The notes under the pieces are model-generated. The model was given only the letters and a program-made list of their open reading frames with translations, was not told the DNA's origin and made no database searches. This document shows positions 27,005 to 36,872 of a stretch of 64,000 nt of DNA, piece after piece; positions within the stretch are counted from its first letter, which is position 1; each line of letters opens with the position of its first letter. The stretch comes from Rhizobium sp. P38BS-XIX. GTDB lineage: Bacteria > Pseudomonadota > Alphaproteobacteria > Rhizobiales > Rhizobiaceae. Both the position numbers and the translations under genes were made by a program. The stretch spans positions 992,001 to 1,056,000 of the forward strand of contig NZ_JABAIJ010000001.1 of the NCBI RefSeq assembly GCF_012641435.1. The letters run 5' to 3'.

Positions 27005-27790
27005 TCAACTGCGAAGAGCAGAAAAAACATCGGTTGCCGCCTGAAAATCCTCAAAACGCTGTGCACGACGCTGCTCTGCTTCTTCGTCGCTGCCCCAATG
27101 CTCGATCGTCCAATCTTCGTCGAGATGGGCGAGCGACCATACGTCGGAAAGCGATAAGAAACCTTCAGCAAAAGCAAGCGCGAGGATAGCCGATCCGGTC
27201 AGTGTCGTGATCGTATGCAGGCTCGCAAGTTCCATCGGCGTGTCGTATTTGCGCAAGGCAACAGCGAAAGCCGCGATAGCCTCGCCCGGCTGCTCCTGGT
27301 GCATCACGCCTTCAGCCAGGATGAAGCGCGCACCGATTTCTCGCGCCGCCCATTCGATCACCGGATTCCAGCGCTCTGACTGCCGTTCGACGAGCCGCTC
27401 AGGCCCGTCGGCGCGATAGCAAAGCAGATCGCTGCCGGAGAAGCGTACGATTTCGTCAAACACCGCGTCGTTTTCCGCCGCAACGCCATCAATCGCCGTG
27501 TTGACGAGACGGGTCAAAGGCATGGTCGCAGGGTCGATGACGTCTGTTTGACGCGCCCATTCGGCGGCAACGAGCTTGGCAAGGGCTTCCGTCGGCAGGG
27601 CTAGCGAATGCCGTGCCGGCGTCTTCACGATTTTGCCGTCAAGCGCGATGGCGTGACCGTCGTCACCCTTGCTGATCGTGACATCCTTGTAGAAGCGCTT
27701 GGGAAGCGGCTTCTTCATCTGGATCTGCGCACGGCGGATCGGGTCGGGATGGCTAAGTCCCTCGGAAAGATCGTTCAACAGGTCGCGCAT
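27005..27790 (-). CDS. ATP12 family chaperone (F1-ATP synthase assembly)
   Basis: Protein of 261 aa homologous to mitochondrial Atp12, which binds the F1 alpha subunit during assembly. Marks include PLPKRFYKDVTI near the N-terminus, LDGKIVKTPARHSLALPT, DPATMPLTRLVNTAIDGV and the C-terminal LAHLDEDWTIEHWGSDEEAE. Cytosolic. It lies in a tight four-gene run with HAD phosphatase and RluA synthase (9 bp to the HAD gene), so is probably the third gene of that operon. Confidence 0.92.
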   Translation of the reverse strand: MRDLLNDLSEGLSHPDPIRRAQIQMKKPLPKRFYKDVTISKGDDGHAIALDGKIVKTPARHSLALPTEALAKLVAAEWARQTDVIDPATMPLTRLVNTAIDGVAAENDAVFDEIVRFSGSDLLCYRADGPERLVERQSERWNPVIEWAAREIGARFILAEGVMHQEQPGEAIAAFAVALRKYDTPMELASLHTITTLTGSAILALAFAEGFLSLSDVWSLAHLDEDWTIEHWGSDEEAEQRRAQRFEDFQAATDVFSALRS

Positions 27791-27799
27791 GGCGTCACC

Positions 27800-28453
27800 T
27801 CAGAGAATATGGCTCAACAGGTCGTTCGGATGGTGGGCGATGGCATCGGCGCCGGCAGTCAGCAGTTCCTCGACGGAGGCATACCCCCAGGCGACACCGA
27901 TCGCTGTCGCACCCGCCGCCTTCGCCATCTGCATGTCGTAGACCGCATCGCCGATCACGATCGTATCACGCGGATCCATGCCCGTCTCATCGCAGCATTC
28001 CGTCACCATCGCCGGATGCGGCTTTGACGGGCAATCGTCGGCAGTCCGCGAAACGATGAAATAGGGCGTAAACTCGTTGACCTCAAGAATGTGGGTCAGG
28101 CCGCGACGGGATTTACCCGTGACCGCACCGAGCAGAAGTTCGTCATGTGCAGCCAGCGTTTCGATCAGCGGCTTGATGCCATCGAAAAGCGGCGTCTGCA
28201 TGTCGGCTTCATCCCGCACACCCGGGAAGATCGACTTGTAGTGCGCGGTCATCGCGATCGCTTCCTCGTCGACATGGGGCTTGTCCTGCATGCGGGCAAT
28301 GGCGATGTCGAGCGAGAGGCCGATGATCGACTTTGTTACGGACACATCAGGGCGCTTGTAGCCGAAGGCGACGAAGGTTCGTGCCATGACTTCATGGATC
28401 AGCCGCACGCTGTCGACCAGCGTGCCGTCGCAATCGAAAAGGACAAGCTTCAT
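27800..28453 (-). CDS. HAD-superfamily hydrolase (phosphoglycolate phosphatase-like)
   Basis: Protein of 217 aa, HAD subfamily IA. Motif I is LFDCDGTLVDS (Asp nucleophile and acid/base Asp), motif II Thr/Ser in GAVTGKSRRG, motif III Lys in KPHPAMV, motif IV in IVIGDAVYDMQMA. The cap is the four-helix type between motifs I and II. Substrate likely a small phosphate such as phosphoglycolate or a nucleoside monophosphate; not determinable. The start overlaps the stop of the RluA gene by 4 nt (ATGA). Confidence 0.9.
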   Translation of the reverse strand: MKLVLFDCDGTLVDSVRLIHEVMARTFVAFGYKRPDVSVTKSIIGLSLDIAIARMQDKPHVDEEAIAMTAHYKSIFPGVRDEADMQTPLFDGIKPLIETLAAHDELLLGAVTGKSRRGLTHILEVNEFTPYFIVSRTADDCPSKPHPAMVTECCDETGMDPRDTIVIGDAVYDMQMAKAAGATAIGVAWGYASVEELLTAGADAIAHHPNDLLSHIL

Positions 28454-29448
28454 TCGTCGTCCGGCTCCCCTGCCGATTCCATGTCAAATCCGAGAAGGTT
28501 CCAAGTCTGCACCATATGCGGCGGCAACGGAGCCGTTACGCGCAGGCGCCCGCCGCTCGGATGCGGGATATCGATATGACGCGCGTGCAGATGCAGGCGC
28601 TTCTGGACGCCGCCCGGAAAATCCCAGTTCGGATCGTCATCGAAATATTTGGGATCGCCGATGATCGGGTGGCCCATATTGAGCGCGTGAACACGCAGCT
28701 GATGGGTACGGCCGGTATAGGGCTCCATCTCGAGCCAGGCGAGGCTCTGGGCTGCCGTCTCAAGCACGCGGTAGTAGGAGATGGCATGATCCGCACCCTC
28801 TTCGCCGTGCCTGGCGATGCGCATGCGATCGCCATCGTGCGTCGCTTCCTTCACGAGCCACGTGGAGATCTTATCCTCGTGCTTGCGCGGCACACCCTTC
28901 ACCAGAGACCAATAGGTCTTCTTGGTGTCGCGTTCGCGGAAGGCCGCGGTCAATTTCTGCGCAGCACCGCGCGTACGGGCAACGACGAGGACGCCGGACG
29001 TGTCACGGTCGAGACGATGCACCAGGCGAGGTTTTTCGCCCTTCTTGCTCGTCCATGCCTCCAGCATCTTGTCGATATGGCGCGTGAGGCCCGAACCGCC
29101 CTGCACCGCAAGGCCCGCCGGCTTGTTCAGCACGAAGACCTTGTCGTCTTCATGCAAGAGCATGCGCGCAAGAAGTTCGGCATCGCCCGAATGCTTCAAT
29201 TCGCTCCCGGCGATCGGACCGTCCTTGACACCTTTGGCATCGACGTCGAGCGGCGGCACGCGCACCGTCTGTCCCGGCTGCACGCGCGCATCGGTCTTGA
29301 CGCGGCCGCCGTCAACGCGCACCTGGCCCGAGCGCAACAGCTTTTGCAGCTGACCGAAGCCGAGCCCCGGAAAATGCACCTTGAACCAACGGTCGAGGCG
29401 CATGCCGGCCTCGTCAGGCTCGACCTTAATATGCTCAATCCCGGCCAT
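28450..29448 (-). CDS. RluA-family 23S rRNA pseudouridine synthase
   Basis: Protein of about 332 aa with an N-terminal S4 RNA-binding domain (MRLDRWFKVHFPGLGFGQLQ onward) and the catalytic domain with the nucleophile Asp in HRLDRDTSGVLV and the later LEPYTGRTHQLRVH-like segment (MEPYTGRTHQLRV). The length and S4 domain favour RluC or RluD (23S rRNA). ATG 29448 is chosen because the N-terminus MAGIEHIKVEPDEAG fits the family; the open frame extends upstream to 29511. First gene of the operon with HAD and ATP12. Confidence 0.9.
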   Translation of the reverse strand: MAGIEHIKVEPDEAGMRLDRWFKVHFPGLGFGQLQKLLRSGQVRVDGGRVKTDARVQPGQTVRVPPLDVDAKGVKDGPIAGSELKHSGDAELLARMLLHEDDKVFVLNKPAGLAVQGGSGLTRHIDKMLEAWTSKKGEKPRLVHRLDRDTSGVLVVARTRGAAQKLTAAFRERDTKKTYWSLVKGVPRKHEDKISTWLVKEATHDGDRMRIARHGEEGADHAISYYRVLETAAQSLAWLEMEPYTGRTHQLRVHALNMGHPIIGDPKYFDDDPNWDFPGGVQKRLHLHARHIDIPHPSGGRLRVTAPLPPHMVQTWNLLGFDMESAGEPDDE

Positions 29449-29574
29449 TCTTCTTCTTTCAAACACCGCAGCATGCCCATGAGATGCCAAACGCGCGTCG
29501 GGCGGGGTCATGCGAATTCAAACGACGGGACGATTGGCCCCGCGGCCGGAGATATCCCGGCCTTTTGACGTGGC

Positions 29575-29615
29575 TTTAGAGCATTTCGACGAAAAGTGGA
29601 AACCGGAATTGCAGC
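29575..29615. repeat. Possible fragment of a dispersed rhizobial intergenic repeat
   Basis: The stretch reads TTTAGAGCATTTCGACGAAA then AGTGGAAACCGGAATTGC, which resembles a short palindrome-rich element common between genes in Rhizobium genomes (pattern GAGCAT...CGAAAAGTGG...CCGG). Here it looks truncated and lacks the second arm. The call is from memory of the pattern. Confidence 0.35.
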
Positions 29616-29633
29616 GCCGAATAATTTTCTGGC

Positions 29634-30167
29634 TCAGTTTCCCTTTACCGATACAACGGGCAGATTGATGTCGATCATGCCTGCCTTGTCGAACATCAGC
29701 ATAACGGGCACCGTCCCACCCTGTTTGAAGGGTGTCTTCACCTGCTTGAACATCATGTGCATCGTATTGGGCGAAAGCATCACGGTCGCGCCGGCGGGAA
29801 TAGCGATACCACCCTTGATCTCGCGCATCTTCATGATCTCGCCGTCCATCTTCATCTCATGCAACTCAACCTTGCCTGCGGATGACGAGGTGACAGAGGT
29901 CAGCTTGTCGTCGGTCTTGCCCGTATTGTGGATGGTAATGTAGCCGCCGCCGACGGGCTGGCCGGGAAGCATGGCGCGAACATAGCCGCCGCTGATATCG
30001 AGATCACCAAGCTTGGCCGCGGCCGAACCGGACGGCGCCGCACCGGCATCCATATGCATCCCAGGCATGGCTTTCATCGCGCCGCTGTCCTCAGCCATAG
30101 CTCCGTTGAGCGGAAGCGAAAAAGCGCCGATCGAAATCAGCAATGCGGCGGCGTGGTTGCGGTTCAT
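29634..30167 (-). CDS. Periplasmic copper chaperone PCu(A)C
   Basis: Protein of 177 aa with a signal peptide (residues 1-24, ending NGAMA) and a Met/His-rich N-terminal segment (AMKAMPGMHMDAG). The copper site of the PCuAC (DUF461) family is visible: His and Met in VELHEMKMDGEIMKM and again in MLSPNTMHMMF (pattern H-M...M...H-M). It receives Cu(I) in the periplasm for insertion into cytochrome oxidase CuA. ATG 30167 is chosen over 30173 because the AGGAG site needs spacing. No cytochrome oxidase or scoI gene is next to it. Confidence 0.88.
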   Translation of the reverse strand: MNRNHAAALLISIGAFSLPLNGAMAEDSGAMKAMPGMHMDAGAAPSGSAAAKLGDLDISGGYVRAMLPGQPVGGGYITIHNTGKTDDKLTSVTSSSAGKVELHEMKMDGEIMKMREIKGGIAIPAGATVMLSPNTMHMMFKQVKTPFKQGGTVPVMLMFDKAGMIDINLPVVSVKGN

Positions 30168-30337
30168 GTTCATCTCCTGCCCGTCTCCTCGATCGATGAG
30201 AAGGGATAGCCTCTCGCATCCCCGTTGCAAAGGCCCGTAATCATTGCCAAACGCAGGATTGAACGGCGCGACAAAAATTTGTTCAACGGCGACATTTGCC
30301 CCTTGCCATCTCGGACCTGGACCGGATAATGGCTCTC

Positions 30338-30500
30338 GACCTTGTTGGGAGAATCCGGTGCAAGCCGGTGCCGAAGGAGCAACCGCCCCGGAAACTCTCA
30401 GGCCAAAGGACCAGCAAGGGGCAGACGGAACTCTGGAGAGAAGCGCGCAAGCGTTCGCCGAAGGGATAACAATCTCAGGCAAGCAGACAGAGGGGGCTCA
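30338..30500 (+). promoter_or_regulatory. Tandem glycine riboswitch
   Basis: Two adjacent glycine aptamers. The first (about 30345-30420) has GGGAGA, CCGAAGGAGCAA and CTCTCAGGCCAAAGGACC. The second (about 30430-30495) has GGAGAG, CCGAAGGGATAAC and ATCTCAGGCAAGCAGACAG. These are the conserved core elements of the class. It lies directly upstream of gcvT, the usual target, and should raise expression when glycine is abundant. The second aptamer begins about 10 nt after the first. Confidence 0.95.
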
Positions 30501-30571
30501 TCGTCAGGCGCAACCGTGCCGAAATTGTGAGCTCTGCGCTTCAAAATGAGCGCGAAACCCGGAGGCGTCAT

Positions 30572-31708
30572 TTGGACGAGACCGCTGCCCTCAAGACCAC
30601 CCCTCTTCATGCCCTGCATGTGTCGCTCAGTGCCCGCATGGTGCCTTTCGCAGGCTACGACATGCCCGTGCAATATGCGCCCGGCGTGCTGAAGGAACAT
30701 CTCTGGACCAGATCCTCCGCCGGCCTGTTCGACGTGTCGCATATGGGCCAGGTGACGATCCGCGCCCGTTCCGGCAGATATGAGGACGCGGCGCTGGCTC
30801 TCGAAAGCCTCGTGCCCGTCGACCTTCTCGGCCTCGCCGAAGGCCGCCAGCGCTACGGCTTCTTCACTGACGACAAGGGCGGCATCCTCGACGATCTGAT
30901 GATCACCCATATGGACGACTATCTTTTCGTCGTCGTCAACGCAGCCTGCAAAGAGCAGGACTTCAAACATCTTCAAGACCATATCGGTGATAGCTGCGAA
31001 ATTACTTTACTCGATCGCGCCCTCATTGCGCTTCAGGGACCGCGCGCCGTCGACGTGCTTGCCGAGCTTTGGGCCGATATCGCCTACATGAAATTCATGG
31101 ATGTGCGCCATTGTCGTCTCCACGATGTCTCCTGCCTCGTGTCGCGCTCCGGCTATAGCGGCGAAGACGGTTTCGAAATCTCCGTGCCGGCTGACAAGGC
31201 CGAGGATATCGCCAAGCGGCTGCTGGAACACCCAGACGTGCAGCCGATCGGCCTTGGAGCCCGCGACTCCCTTCGCCTCGAAGCCGGCCTCTGCCTCTAT
31301 GGCAACGACATCGACCAAACGACGACGCCGATCGAAGGCGCGCTGGAATGGGCCATTCAGAAGACTCGCAAAACGGGCGGCGCCCGCGCCGGCGGCTTTC
31401 CCGGAGCAGCTCGTATTCTAGACGAACTCGATGGCGGCACCTCGCGCCGCCGCGTCGGCCTGAAGCCCGAGGGCAAGGCGCCGGTGCGCGGCCATGCCAA
31501 GCTCTATGCCGATGTGGAAGGCAAGACCGAAATCGGTGAGGTCACCTCGGGCGGCTTCGGCCCGAGCGTCGAATCCCCCGTTGCCATGGGCTACCTGCCG
31601 ACCGATTTCACGGCACCCGGCACCACCGTTTACGCTGAGGTTCGCGGCAAATATCTGCCTGTCGTCGTCAGTGCGCTGCCTTTCATCAAGCCTACCTACA
31701 AACGCTGA
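30572..31708 (+). CDS. gcvT: Glycine cleavage system T protein (aminomethyltransferase)
   Basis: Transfers the methylene group from the lipoyl-bound aminomethyl of GcvH to tetrahydrofolate, releasing ammonia. The protein of 378 aa shows [20 protein letters not shown] near the start, [14 protein letters not shown] in the middle and a C-terminal barrel ([10 protein letters not shown]). The start is TTG 30572: GGAGG lies 6 nt before it, and it gives the family-like [16 protein letters not shown]; a GTG at 30527 lies upstream in frame. First gene of the glycine-riboswitch operon. Confidence 0.95.
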   Translation: MDETAALKTTPLHALHVSLSARMVPFAGYDMPVQYAPGVLKEHLWTRSSAGLFDVSHMGQVTIRARSGRYEDAALALESLVPVDLLGLAEGRQRYGFFTDDKGGILDDLMITHMDDYLFVVVNAACKEQDFKHLQDHIGDSCEITLLDRALIALQGPRAVDVLAELWADIAYMKFMDVRHCRLHDVSCLVSRSGYSGEDGFEISVPADKAEDIAKRLLEHPDVQPIGLGARDSLRLEAGLCLYGNDIDQTTTPIEGALEWAIQKTRKTGGARAGGFPGAARILDELDGGTSRRRVGLKPEGKAPVRGHAKLYADVEGKTEIGEVTSGGFGPSVESPVAMGYLPTDFTAPGTTVYAEVRGKYLPVVVSALPFIKPTYKR

Positions 31709-31733
31709 ACGTCTTTTCCAGAGAGGATTACCC

Positions 31734-32096
31734 ATGCTGAAATTCACCGAAGAACATGAGTGGCTGAAGGTTGAAGGCGATGTCGCAACGGTCGGCATCA
31801 CCGCGCATGCCGCCGAGCAGCTCGGCGATCTCGTTTTCGTGGAATTGCCTGAAGTCGGCTCCAGCTTCTCCAAGGGTGGTGACGCGGCGACCGTCGAATC
31901 CGTCAAAGCCGCATCCGAAGTCTATTGTCCGCTCGACGGAGAAATCACCGAAGTCAACGAAGCCATCACCGCCGATCCTGCCCTCGTCAATTCCGATCCG
32001 ATGGGTGCCGGCTGGTTCTTCAAGCTCAAGCTGAAGAATATCAGCGATCTTGATGGTCTTCTTGATGAATCCGGTTACAAGGAGTTGATCGGATAA
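31734..32096 (+). CDS. gcvH: Glycine cleavage system H protein (lipoyl carrier)
   Basis: Carries the aminomethyl intermediate on lipoate between the P, T and L proteins. The protein of 120 aa has the expected N-terminus [15 protein letters not shown] and the lipoylation motif with Lys in [13 protein letters not shown]. LipB at 14.6 kb supplies the octanoyl precursor. The stop TAA shares its last base with the ATG of gcvP, so translation is coupled. An upstream open frame to 31494 overlaps gcvT out of frame and is not used. Confidence 0.96.
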   Translation: MLKFTEEHEWLKVEGDVATVGITAHAAEQLGDLVFVELPEVGSSFSKGGDAATVESVKAASEVYCPLDGEITEVNEAITADPALVNSDPMGAGWFFKLKLKNISDLDGLLDESGYKELIG

Positions 32097-34960
32097 TGAC
32101 GACGCCTACGGAATTCACGTTCACCGACTACCAGCCATATGATTTCGCCAATCGTCGCCATATCGGCCCGTCTCCCTCCGAGATGACCGACATGCTCAAG
32201 GTGATCGGCTACAAGAGCCTCGACGGCCTGATCGACGCGACTTTGCCGCCGGCGATCCGCCAGAAGGCACCGCTCGCCTGGGGCGCACCCATGACGGAGC
32301 GCGAGGCGCTCGACCGCCTGCGCGAGACCGCGAACAAGAACAAGGTTCTCGTTTCGCTGATCGGTCAGGGCTATTACGGCACGATCACGCCGCCGGTCAT
32401 CCAGCGCAACATTCTGGAAAACCCTGCCTGGTACACGGCCTATACACCCTATCAGCCTGAGATCAGCCAGGGCCGCCTCGAGGCACTCCTGAACTACCAG
32501 ACGATGATCAGCGACCTCACCGGCCTCGACGTCGCCAATGCGTCCCTGCTCGATGAAGCAACGGCTGCAGCCGAAGGCATGGCAATGGCGGAACGCGTCG
32601 CCAAGTCCAAGGCGAAGGCCTTCTTCGTCGACGCCGCCTGCCACCCGCAGACCATCGCGCTGATCAAGACCCGCGCCGAGCCGCTTGGCTGGACCGTCAT
32701 CGTCGGAAATCCATTCACGGATCTGGATCCGGTCGACGTCTTCGGCGCGATCTTCCAGTATCCGGGCACGCATGGTCACCTCAACGACTTCAGCGGCCTG
32801 ATCGCACGCCTGCATCAGACCGGCGCCATAGCCATCATGGCGGCTGACCTCCTGGCACTGACACTGCTGAAGTCACCCGGTGAAATGGGGGCGGATATCG
32901 CCATCGGTTCGTCGCAGCGCTTCGGCGTTCCTGTTGGTTACGGCGGTCCGCATGCAGCCTATATGGCCGTCAAGGATGCCATCAAGCGCTCCATGCCGGG
33001 CCGTCTTGTCGGCGTTTCCGTCGATGCACGCGGCAACCGCGCTTATCGCCTGTCGCTGCAGACGCGCGAACAGCATATCCGCCGCGAAAAGGCGACGTCG
33101 AACATTTGCACCGCACAGGTGCTGCTCGCCGTCATGGCTTCGATGTATGCCGTGTTCCACGGTCCGCAGGGCCTGAAGGCAATCGCCCAGCAGGTCCATC
33201 AGAAGGCCGTGCTGATGGCCAAGGGGCTGGAAAAGCTCGGCTACACCGTCGAGCCGGAAACCTTCTTCGACACGATTACCGTCGAAGTCGGCCACATGCA
33301 GGGTCTCATCCTGCGCGCGGCTGTCGCCGAAGGCGTCAACCTGCGCAAGGTCGGCGAAACGAAGATCGGCATCAGCCTTGACGAGCGCACGCGCCCGGCA
33401 ACGGTGGAAGCGGTGTGGCGCGCCTTTGGTGGCGATTTCCGCATTGCCGATTTCGAGCCGTCCTATCGTCTGCCGAAGACCCTGCTGCGCACCAGCGAGT
33501 ACCTGGCGCATCCGATCTTCCACATGAACCGCGCCGAAAGCGAGATGACGCGCTACATCCGTCGTCTGTCGGACCGCGACCTGGCCCTCGACCGCTCCAT
33601 GATCCCGCTCGGCTCCTGCACCATGAAGCTGAACGCGACAGCGGAAATGCTGCCGATCACCTGGCCGGAATTCTCCGACATCCATCCTTTCGTGCCGGCC
33701 GATCAGGCACTCGGCTACCGCGAAATGATCGACGACCTGACGGACAAGCTCTGCGCCGTGACGGGCTATGACGCCTTCTCCATGCAGCCGAACTCCGGTG
33801 CGCAAGGCGAATATGCCGGCCTGCTGACCATTCGCAACTACCATATTGCCAATGGCCAAGGTCATCGCGACATCTGCCTCATTCCGACCTCCGCGCACGG
33901 CACCAACCCGGCCTCGGCACAGATGGCGGGCATGAAGGTCGTGGTGGTCAAGGTCAGCGACGACGGCGATATCGACATGGCCGACTTCCGCGCCAAGACC
34001 GAGCAATATGCCGACAACCTCTCCTGCTGCATGATCACCTACCCTTCGACGCACGGCGTGTTCGAAGAGACGGTGAAGGAGATCTGCGATCTCGTGCACA
34101 AGCATGGCGGTCAGGTCTATCTCGATGGCGCCAACATGAACGCCATGGTCGGCCTCTCGCGTCCCGGCGATATCGGCTCCGACGTCAGCCACCTGAACCT
34201 GCACAAGACCTTCTGCATTCCGCATGGCGGCGGCGGTCCTGGTATGGGTCCGATCGGCGTCAAGGCGCATCTGGCAACTCACCTGCCCGGCCATCCGGAA
34301 ACGGACGGCCGCAGCGGCGCGGTCTCGGCGGCAGCCTTCGGTTCGGCCTCCATCCTGCCGATCTCCTGGAGCTATTGCCTGATGATGGGCGGCGAAGGCC
34401 TGACGCAGGCAACGAAGGTGGCGATCCTCAACGCCAACTACATCGCTGCCCGCCTGAAGGGCGCTTACGACGTGCTCTACAAGTCCAAGGACGGACGTGT
34501 AGCGCATGAATGCATCATCGACACCCGCCCGCTGGTCGCAAGCGCCGGCGTGACCGTCGACGATGTCGCCAAGCGGCTGATCGATTGCGGCTTCCACGCC
34601 CCGACTATGAGCTGGCCTGTTGCCGGCACGCTGATGATCGAGCCGACCGAATCGGAAACCAAGGCCGAGCTTGACCGCTTCTGCGAGGCAATGCTGGCGA
34701 TCCGCGAGGAAGCCCGCGCCATCGAAGACGGCCGGATGGACAAGGCCAACAACCCGCTGAAGAACGCTCCGCACACGGTGGAAGACCTCGTCGGCGAATG
34801 GGATCGTCCCTATTCGCGCGAGCAGGCCTGCTTCCCGCCGGGCGCTTTCCGCGTGGATAAATACTGGTCTCCGGTCAACCGTATCGACAATGTCTATGGC
34901 GATCGCAACCTGATTTGCACCTGCCCGCCACTGGAGTCCTACGCCGAAGCGGCAGAATAG
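32096..34960 (+). CDS. gcvP: Glycine dehydrogenase (decarboxylating), P protein
   Basis: PLP-dependent decarboxylation of glycine, passing the aminomethyl group to GcvH. The protein of 954 aa is the single-chain (not split) form: N-half with the first PLP-fold copy (inactive in the family), C-half with the PLP Lys in [20 protein letters not shown]. The N-terminus has [15 protein letters not shown], typical. The gene overlaps gcvH by one base. The L protein (lpd) is not in the window and is usually shared with 2-oxoacid dehydrogenases. A hairpin and a terminator follow at 34976-35074. Confidence 0.97.
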   Translation: MTTPTEFTFTDYQPYDFANRRHIGPSPSEMTDMLKVIGYKSLDGLIDATLPPAIRQKAPLAWGAPMTEREALDRLRETANKNKVLVSLIGQGYYGTITPPVIQRNILENPAWYTAYTPYQPEISQGRLEALLNYQTMISDLTGLDVANASLLDEATAAAEGMAMAERVAKSKAKAFFVDAACHPQTIALIKTRAEPLGWTVIVGNPFTDLDPVDVFGAIFQYPGTHGHLNDFSGLIARLHQTGAIAIMAADLLALTLLKSPGEMGADIAIGSSQRFGVPVGYGGPHAAYMAVKDAIKRSMPGRLVGVSVDARGNRAYRLSLQTREQHIRREKATSNICTAQVLLAVMASMYAVFHGPQGLKAIAQQVHQKAVLMAKGLEKLGYTVEPETFFDTITVEVGHMQGLILRAAVAEGVNLRKVGETKIGISLDERTRPATVEAVWRAFGGDFRIADFEPSYRLPKTLLRTSEYLAHPIFHMNRAESEMTRYIRRLSDRDLALDRSMIPLGSCTMKLNATAEMLPITWPEFSDIHPFVPADQALGYREMIDDLTDKLCAVTGYDAFSMQPNSGAQGEYAGLLTIRNYHIANGQGHRDICLIPTSAHGTNPASAQMAGMKVVVVKVSDDGDIDMADFRAKTEQYADNLSCCMITYPSTHGVFEETVKEICDLVHKHGGQVYLDGANMNAMVGLSRPGDIGSDVSHLNLHKTFCIPHGGGGPGMGPIGVKAHLATHLPGHPETDGRSGAVSAAAFGSASILPISWSYCLMMGGEGLTQATKVAILNANYIAARLKGAYDVLYKSKDGRVAHECIIDTRPLVASAGVTVDDVAKRLIDCGFHAPTMSWPVAGTLMIEPTESETKAELDRFCEAMLAIREEARAIEDGRMDKANNPLKNAPHTVEDLVGEWDRPYSREQACFPPGAFRVDKYWSPVNRIDNVYGDRNLICTCPPLESYAEAAE

Positions 34961-34975
34961 GATTTTCCGCGAAAA

Positions 34976-35000
34976 AGCGAAGCGGTTCAGTCGCTTCGCT
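34976..35000 (+). other. Stable hairpin after gcvP
   Basis: Nine-base-pair stem AGCGAAGCG/CGCTTCGCT with a 7-nt loop; no T-run, so more likely an RNA-stabilising 3' end structure than a terminator. Confidence 0.55.
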
Positions 35001-35041
35001 GGAAACAGACATAAATCTATTGTGAAACTTGTCTATGAAAG

Positions 35042-35074
35042 CGCCGCGCGTCCGAAAGGAGGCGCGGCGTTTTT
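35042..35074 (+). terminator. Intrinsic terminator of the gcv operon
   Basis: GC-rich stem CGCCGCGC/GCGCGGCG extended by TCC/GGA with a GAAA loop and a TTTTT run, 80 bases after gcvP. Confidence 0.85.
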
Positions 35075-35109
35075 CGTAACGCGGCAATGGGGCCCTGGAA
35101 TTCAGATTT

Positions 35110-35730
35110 ATGCCGGAACAACCGGAATTTCATTTCGTCGTCGGGCGAGCAGGACACTCGTCCCGCCCGCTGCTTCTGCTGCATGGCAGTAGCGGCGATG
35201 AAACGTCGTTGGTCCCTCTTGCCGACGCCATCGCGCCTGAACGGACCTATCTTTCGATGCGCGGTCAGGTGCCTTGGGAGTCGGGCTTCGCCTTCTTCTG
35301 CCGCAACCCGGATCGCAGCCTGGACTACGTCGATCTCTATGATCGCACGAACGCTATCTGTCGCTTCATCGAAACGGCATTGGCGGATGGAACGCTTGAG
35401 CAACCGCCCGTGCTCCTCGGCTTTTCCAATGGCGCGATCATGGCGGCGTCCATTTTCCTCCGGCAACCTCGATTGACAGCAGCCGCAATTCTGATGCGGC
35501 CGCTCTCGCCGGTGCCGGACATGAATTTCCCGTCTCTCAGCGGGCTGCCGATCCTGATCACATCGGGCGATCATGATCCACGACGCCAGCGTGGCGATGC
35601 CGAACTCATCAGAAATCAATTTGAAAATGCCGGCGCGGATGTCAGCGCACATGTGCTGGCGACCGGTCACGACCTGCATGAGGACGAGACCGGGATCATC
35701 CGCGATTGGCTCATACGGAAAGGCTTGTGA
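35110..35730 (+). CDS. Alpha/beta hydrolase (carboxylesterase/phospholipase-like)
   Basis: Protein of 206 aa of the small esterase type: oxyanion loop LLLLHGSSGDE, nucleophile Ser in LLGFSNGAIMA, Asp in TSGDHDP and His in ATGHDLHEDE. No signal peptide. The family includes carboxylesterases and hydroquinone-glutathione-linked hydrolases; substrate not known. Its stop is one base before the ATG of the antidote-like gene, so the two are an operon. Confidence 0.82.
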   Translation: MPEQPEFHFVVGRAGHSSRPLLLLHGSSGDETSLVPLADAIAPERTYLSMRGQVPWESGFAFFCRNPDRSLDYVDLYDRTNAICRFIETALADGTLEQPPVLLGFSNGAIMAASIFLRQPRLTAAAILMRPLSPVPDMNFPSLSGLPILITSGDHDPRRQRGDAELIRNQFENAGADVSAHVLATGHDLHEDETGIIRDWLIRKGL

Positions 35731-35731
35731 C

Positions 35732-36016
35732 ATGAACCAGGAGAATCCCCTGAGCACCGACAACCCCGACACCTATATCGCTGCCGCCTTCGCGACCGAT
35801 GATCCCGCGTCGATTGCCAAAGCGCTGGGCGAAGTCGCCCGCACGCGCAATATGAGCAAGCTTGCCAAGGATGTCGGCATGAACCGTTCCGCCCTCTACC
35901 GGGCACTCAGCGGTGACGGCAATCCGGAATTCGCGACAATCCTCAAGGTCGTCAAAGCGCTCGGGCTCAAGCTGACGCCGGTTCCGGCCGCGCATTGTGA
36001 ATCCGCAACGCTTTGA
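35732..36016 (+). CDS. HTH antidote-family protein (HigA-like, TIGR02684 type), no toxin beside it
   Basis: Protein of 94 aa. Residues about 25-90 (DPASIAKALGEVARTRNMSK, MNRSALYRALSGDGNPEFAT, then KVVKALGLKLTP) match the addiction-module antidote family with a helix-turn-helix. In the usual toxin-antitoxin layout a RelE/HigB-like killer precedes it; here the preceding gene is a complete alpha/beta hydrolase and no killer is seen. So it may be an orphan regulator. ATG 35732 is one base after the hydrolase stop and supplies translational coupling. Confidence 0.8.
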   Translation: MNQENPLSTDNPDTYIAAAFATDDPASIAKALGEVARTRNMSKLAKDVGMNRSALYRALSGDGNPEFATILKVVKALGLKLTPVPAAHCESATL

Positions 36017-36049
36017 AGTTGACGCCCGCAACGCTCGGCTTGGGCATGG

Positions 36050-36742
36050 TCAGCCGATCAACTCCTCCAAGGTCAGAAGGATTAGAAAGCCCGCAAAGAA
36101 CATCGCCGTCACCCAGGGGCGATCCGGCGTTTCATGGGCTTCGACCAGCAATTCCTCGGTGACGAGATAAAGTAGCGCAATCAGTCCGAACGCAAAGAAG
36201 CCTGTAAGAACTGGGCCGGGCAATGACGCGATCGGCGTTCCAAGCAGGGCACCGATCGGCAGCAACAGCGCAAGTGCGGCCGTTACTGTGACGATCTTCG
36301 TTCTGGAGCGGACGCTCTCACCCAGTTCGTTCGCCACGGTCAAGCCAAGAAACAGCACTTCGAGCGTCAGCGCGATGGTCAGCAGCAAGCCGACCTTCGG
36401 GCCGGCAGCAAAGCCGATGCCAAGTACGAGGCCGTCGATTAGGATGTCGATGCCGATGGCGGCCAACAGGCCGACCGGTCCCTTGGCCCAATCCTCCAGT
36501 TGCTTGACCAGCAGCATCACAGCCACGCCGATCACGCCGCCAATCACCGTTGCGAGAGGATAGCCGCGATGCATCACATCGGGCAAAATTTCCCCGGCAG
36601 CCGCGGCAAACACCACACCGGAGGCAAAATGCTGGATTGCGCTGACGAGATTGGGGCCGGGCCGCGTATTCACCGCAACCGCGGCACCAACAATGGCCGC
36701 GGCAGCCGGGATCAGCGTGTAAACCCATGCCGCAGCCACCAT
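36050..36742 (-). CDS. ZIP-family metal transporter
   Basis: Eight-helix inner-membrane permease of 230 aa resembling ZIP zinc/iron importers such as ZupT. Helix 2 has FASGVVFAAAAGEILPD, helix 4 has GIDILIDGLVLGIGF (equivalent to the HNxxDG motif) and helix 5 LTLEVLFLGLTVANELGE. The canonical His residues of helices 4 and 5 are replaced, so metal specificity or activity may differ from ZupT. It stands between the antidote-like gene and sufA on the strand of the suf operon, 130 bp from sufA. Confidence 0.78.
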   Translation of the reverse strand: MVAAAWVYTLIPAAAAIVGAAVAVNTRPGPNLVSAIQHFASGVVFAAAAGEILPDVMHRGYPLATVIGGVIGVAVMLLVKQLEDWAKGPVGLLAAIGIDILIDGLVLGIGFAAGPKVGLLLTIALTLEVLFLGLTVANELGESVRSRTKIVTVTAALALLLPIGALLGTPIASLPGPVLTGFFAFGLIALLYLVTEELLVEAHETPDRPWVTAMFFAGFLILLTLEELIG

Positions 36743-36872
36743 AAGATCCCCCTTGCGCGCCCTGTCGACTTTATCCGGTTCAACCGGTTAGCCAAGGGGA
36801 CGGCGAGACGATCCTCGGCATGCATGGATCAAAGCATGAAATGCAGCCGCACGAAATATGATGAAGGGCGCT

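Noticed and set aside
32873..34774. Long minus-strand frame (over 600 codons) inside gcvP
   Set aside because: Complementary shadow of gcvP; the composition (His/Arg/Val-rich) is typical of antisense frames.
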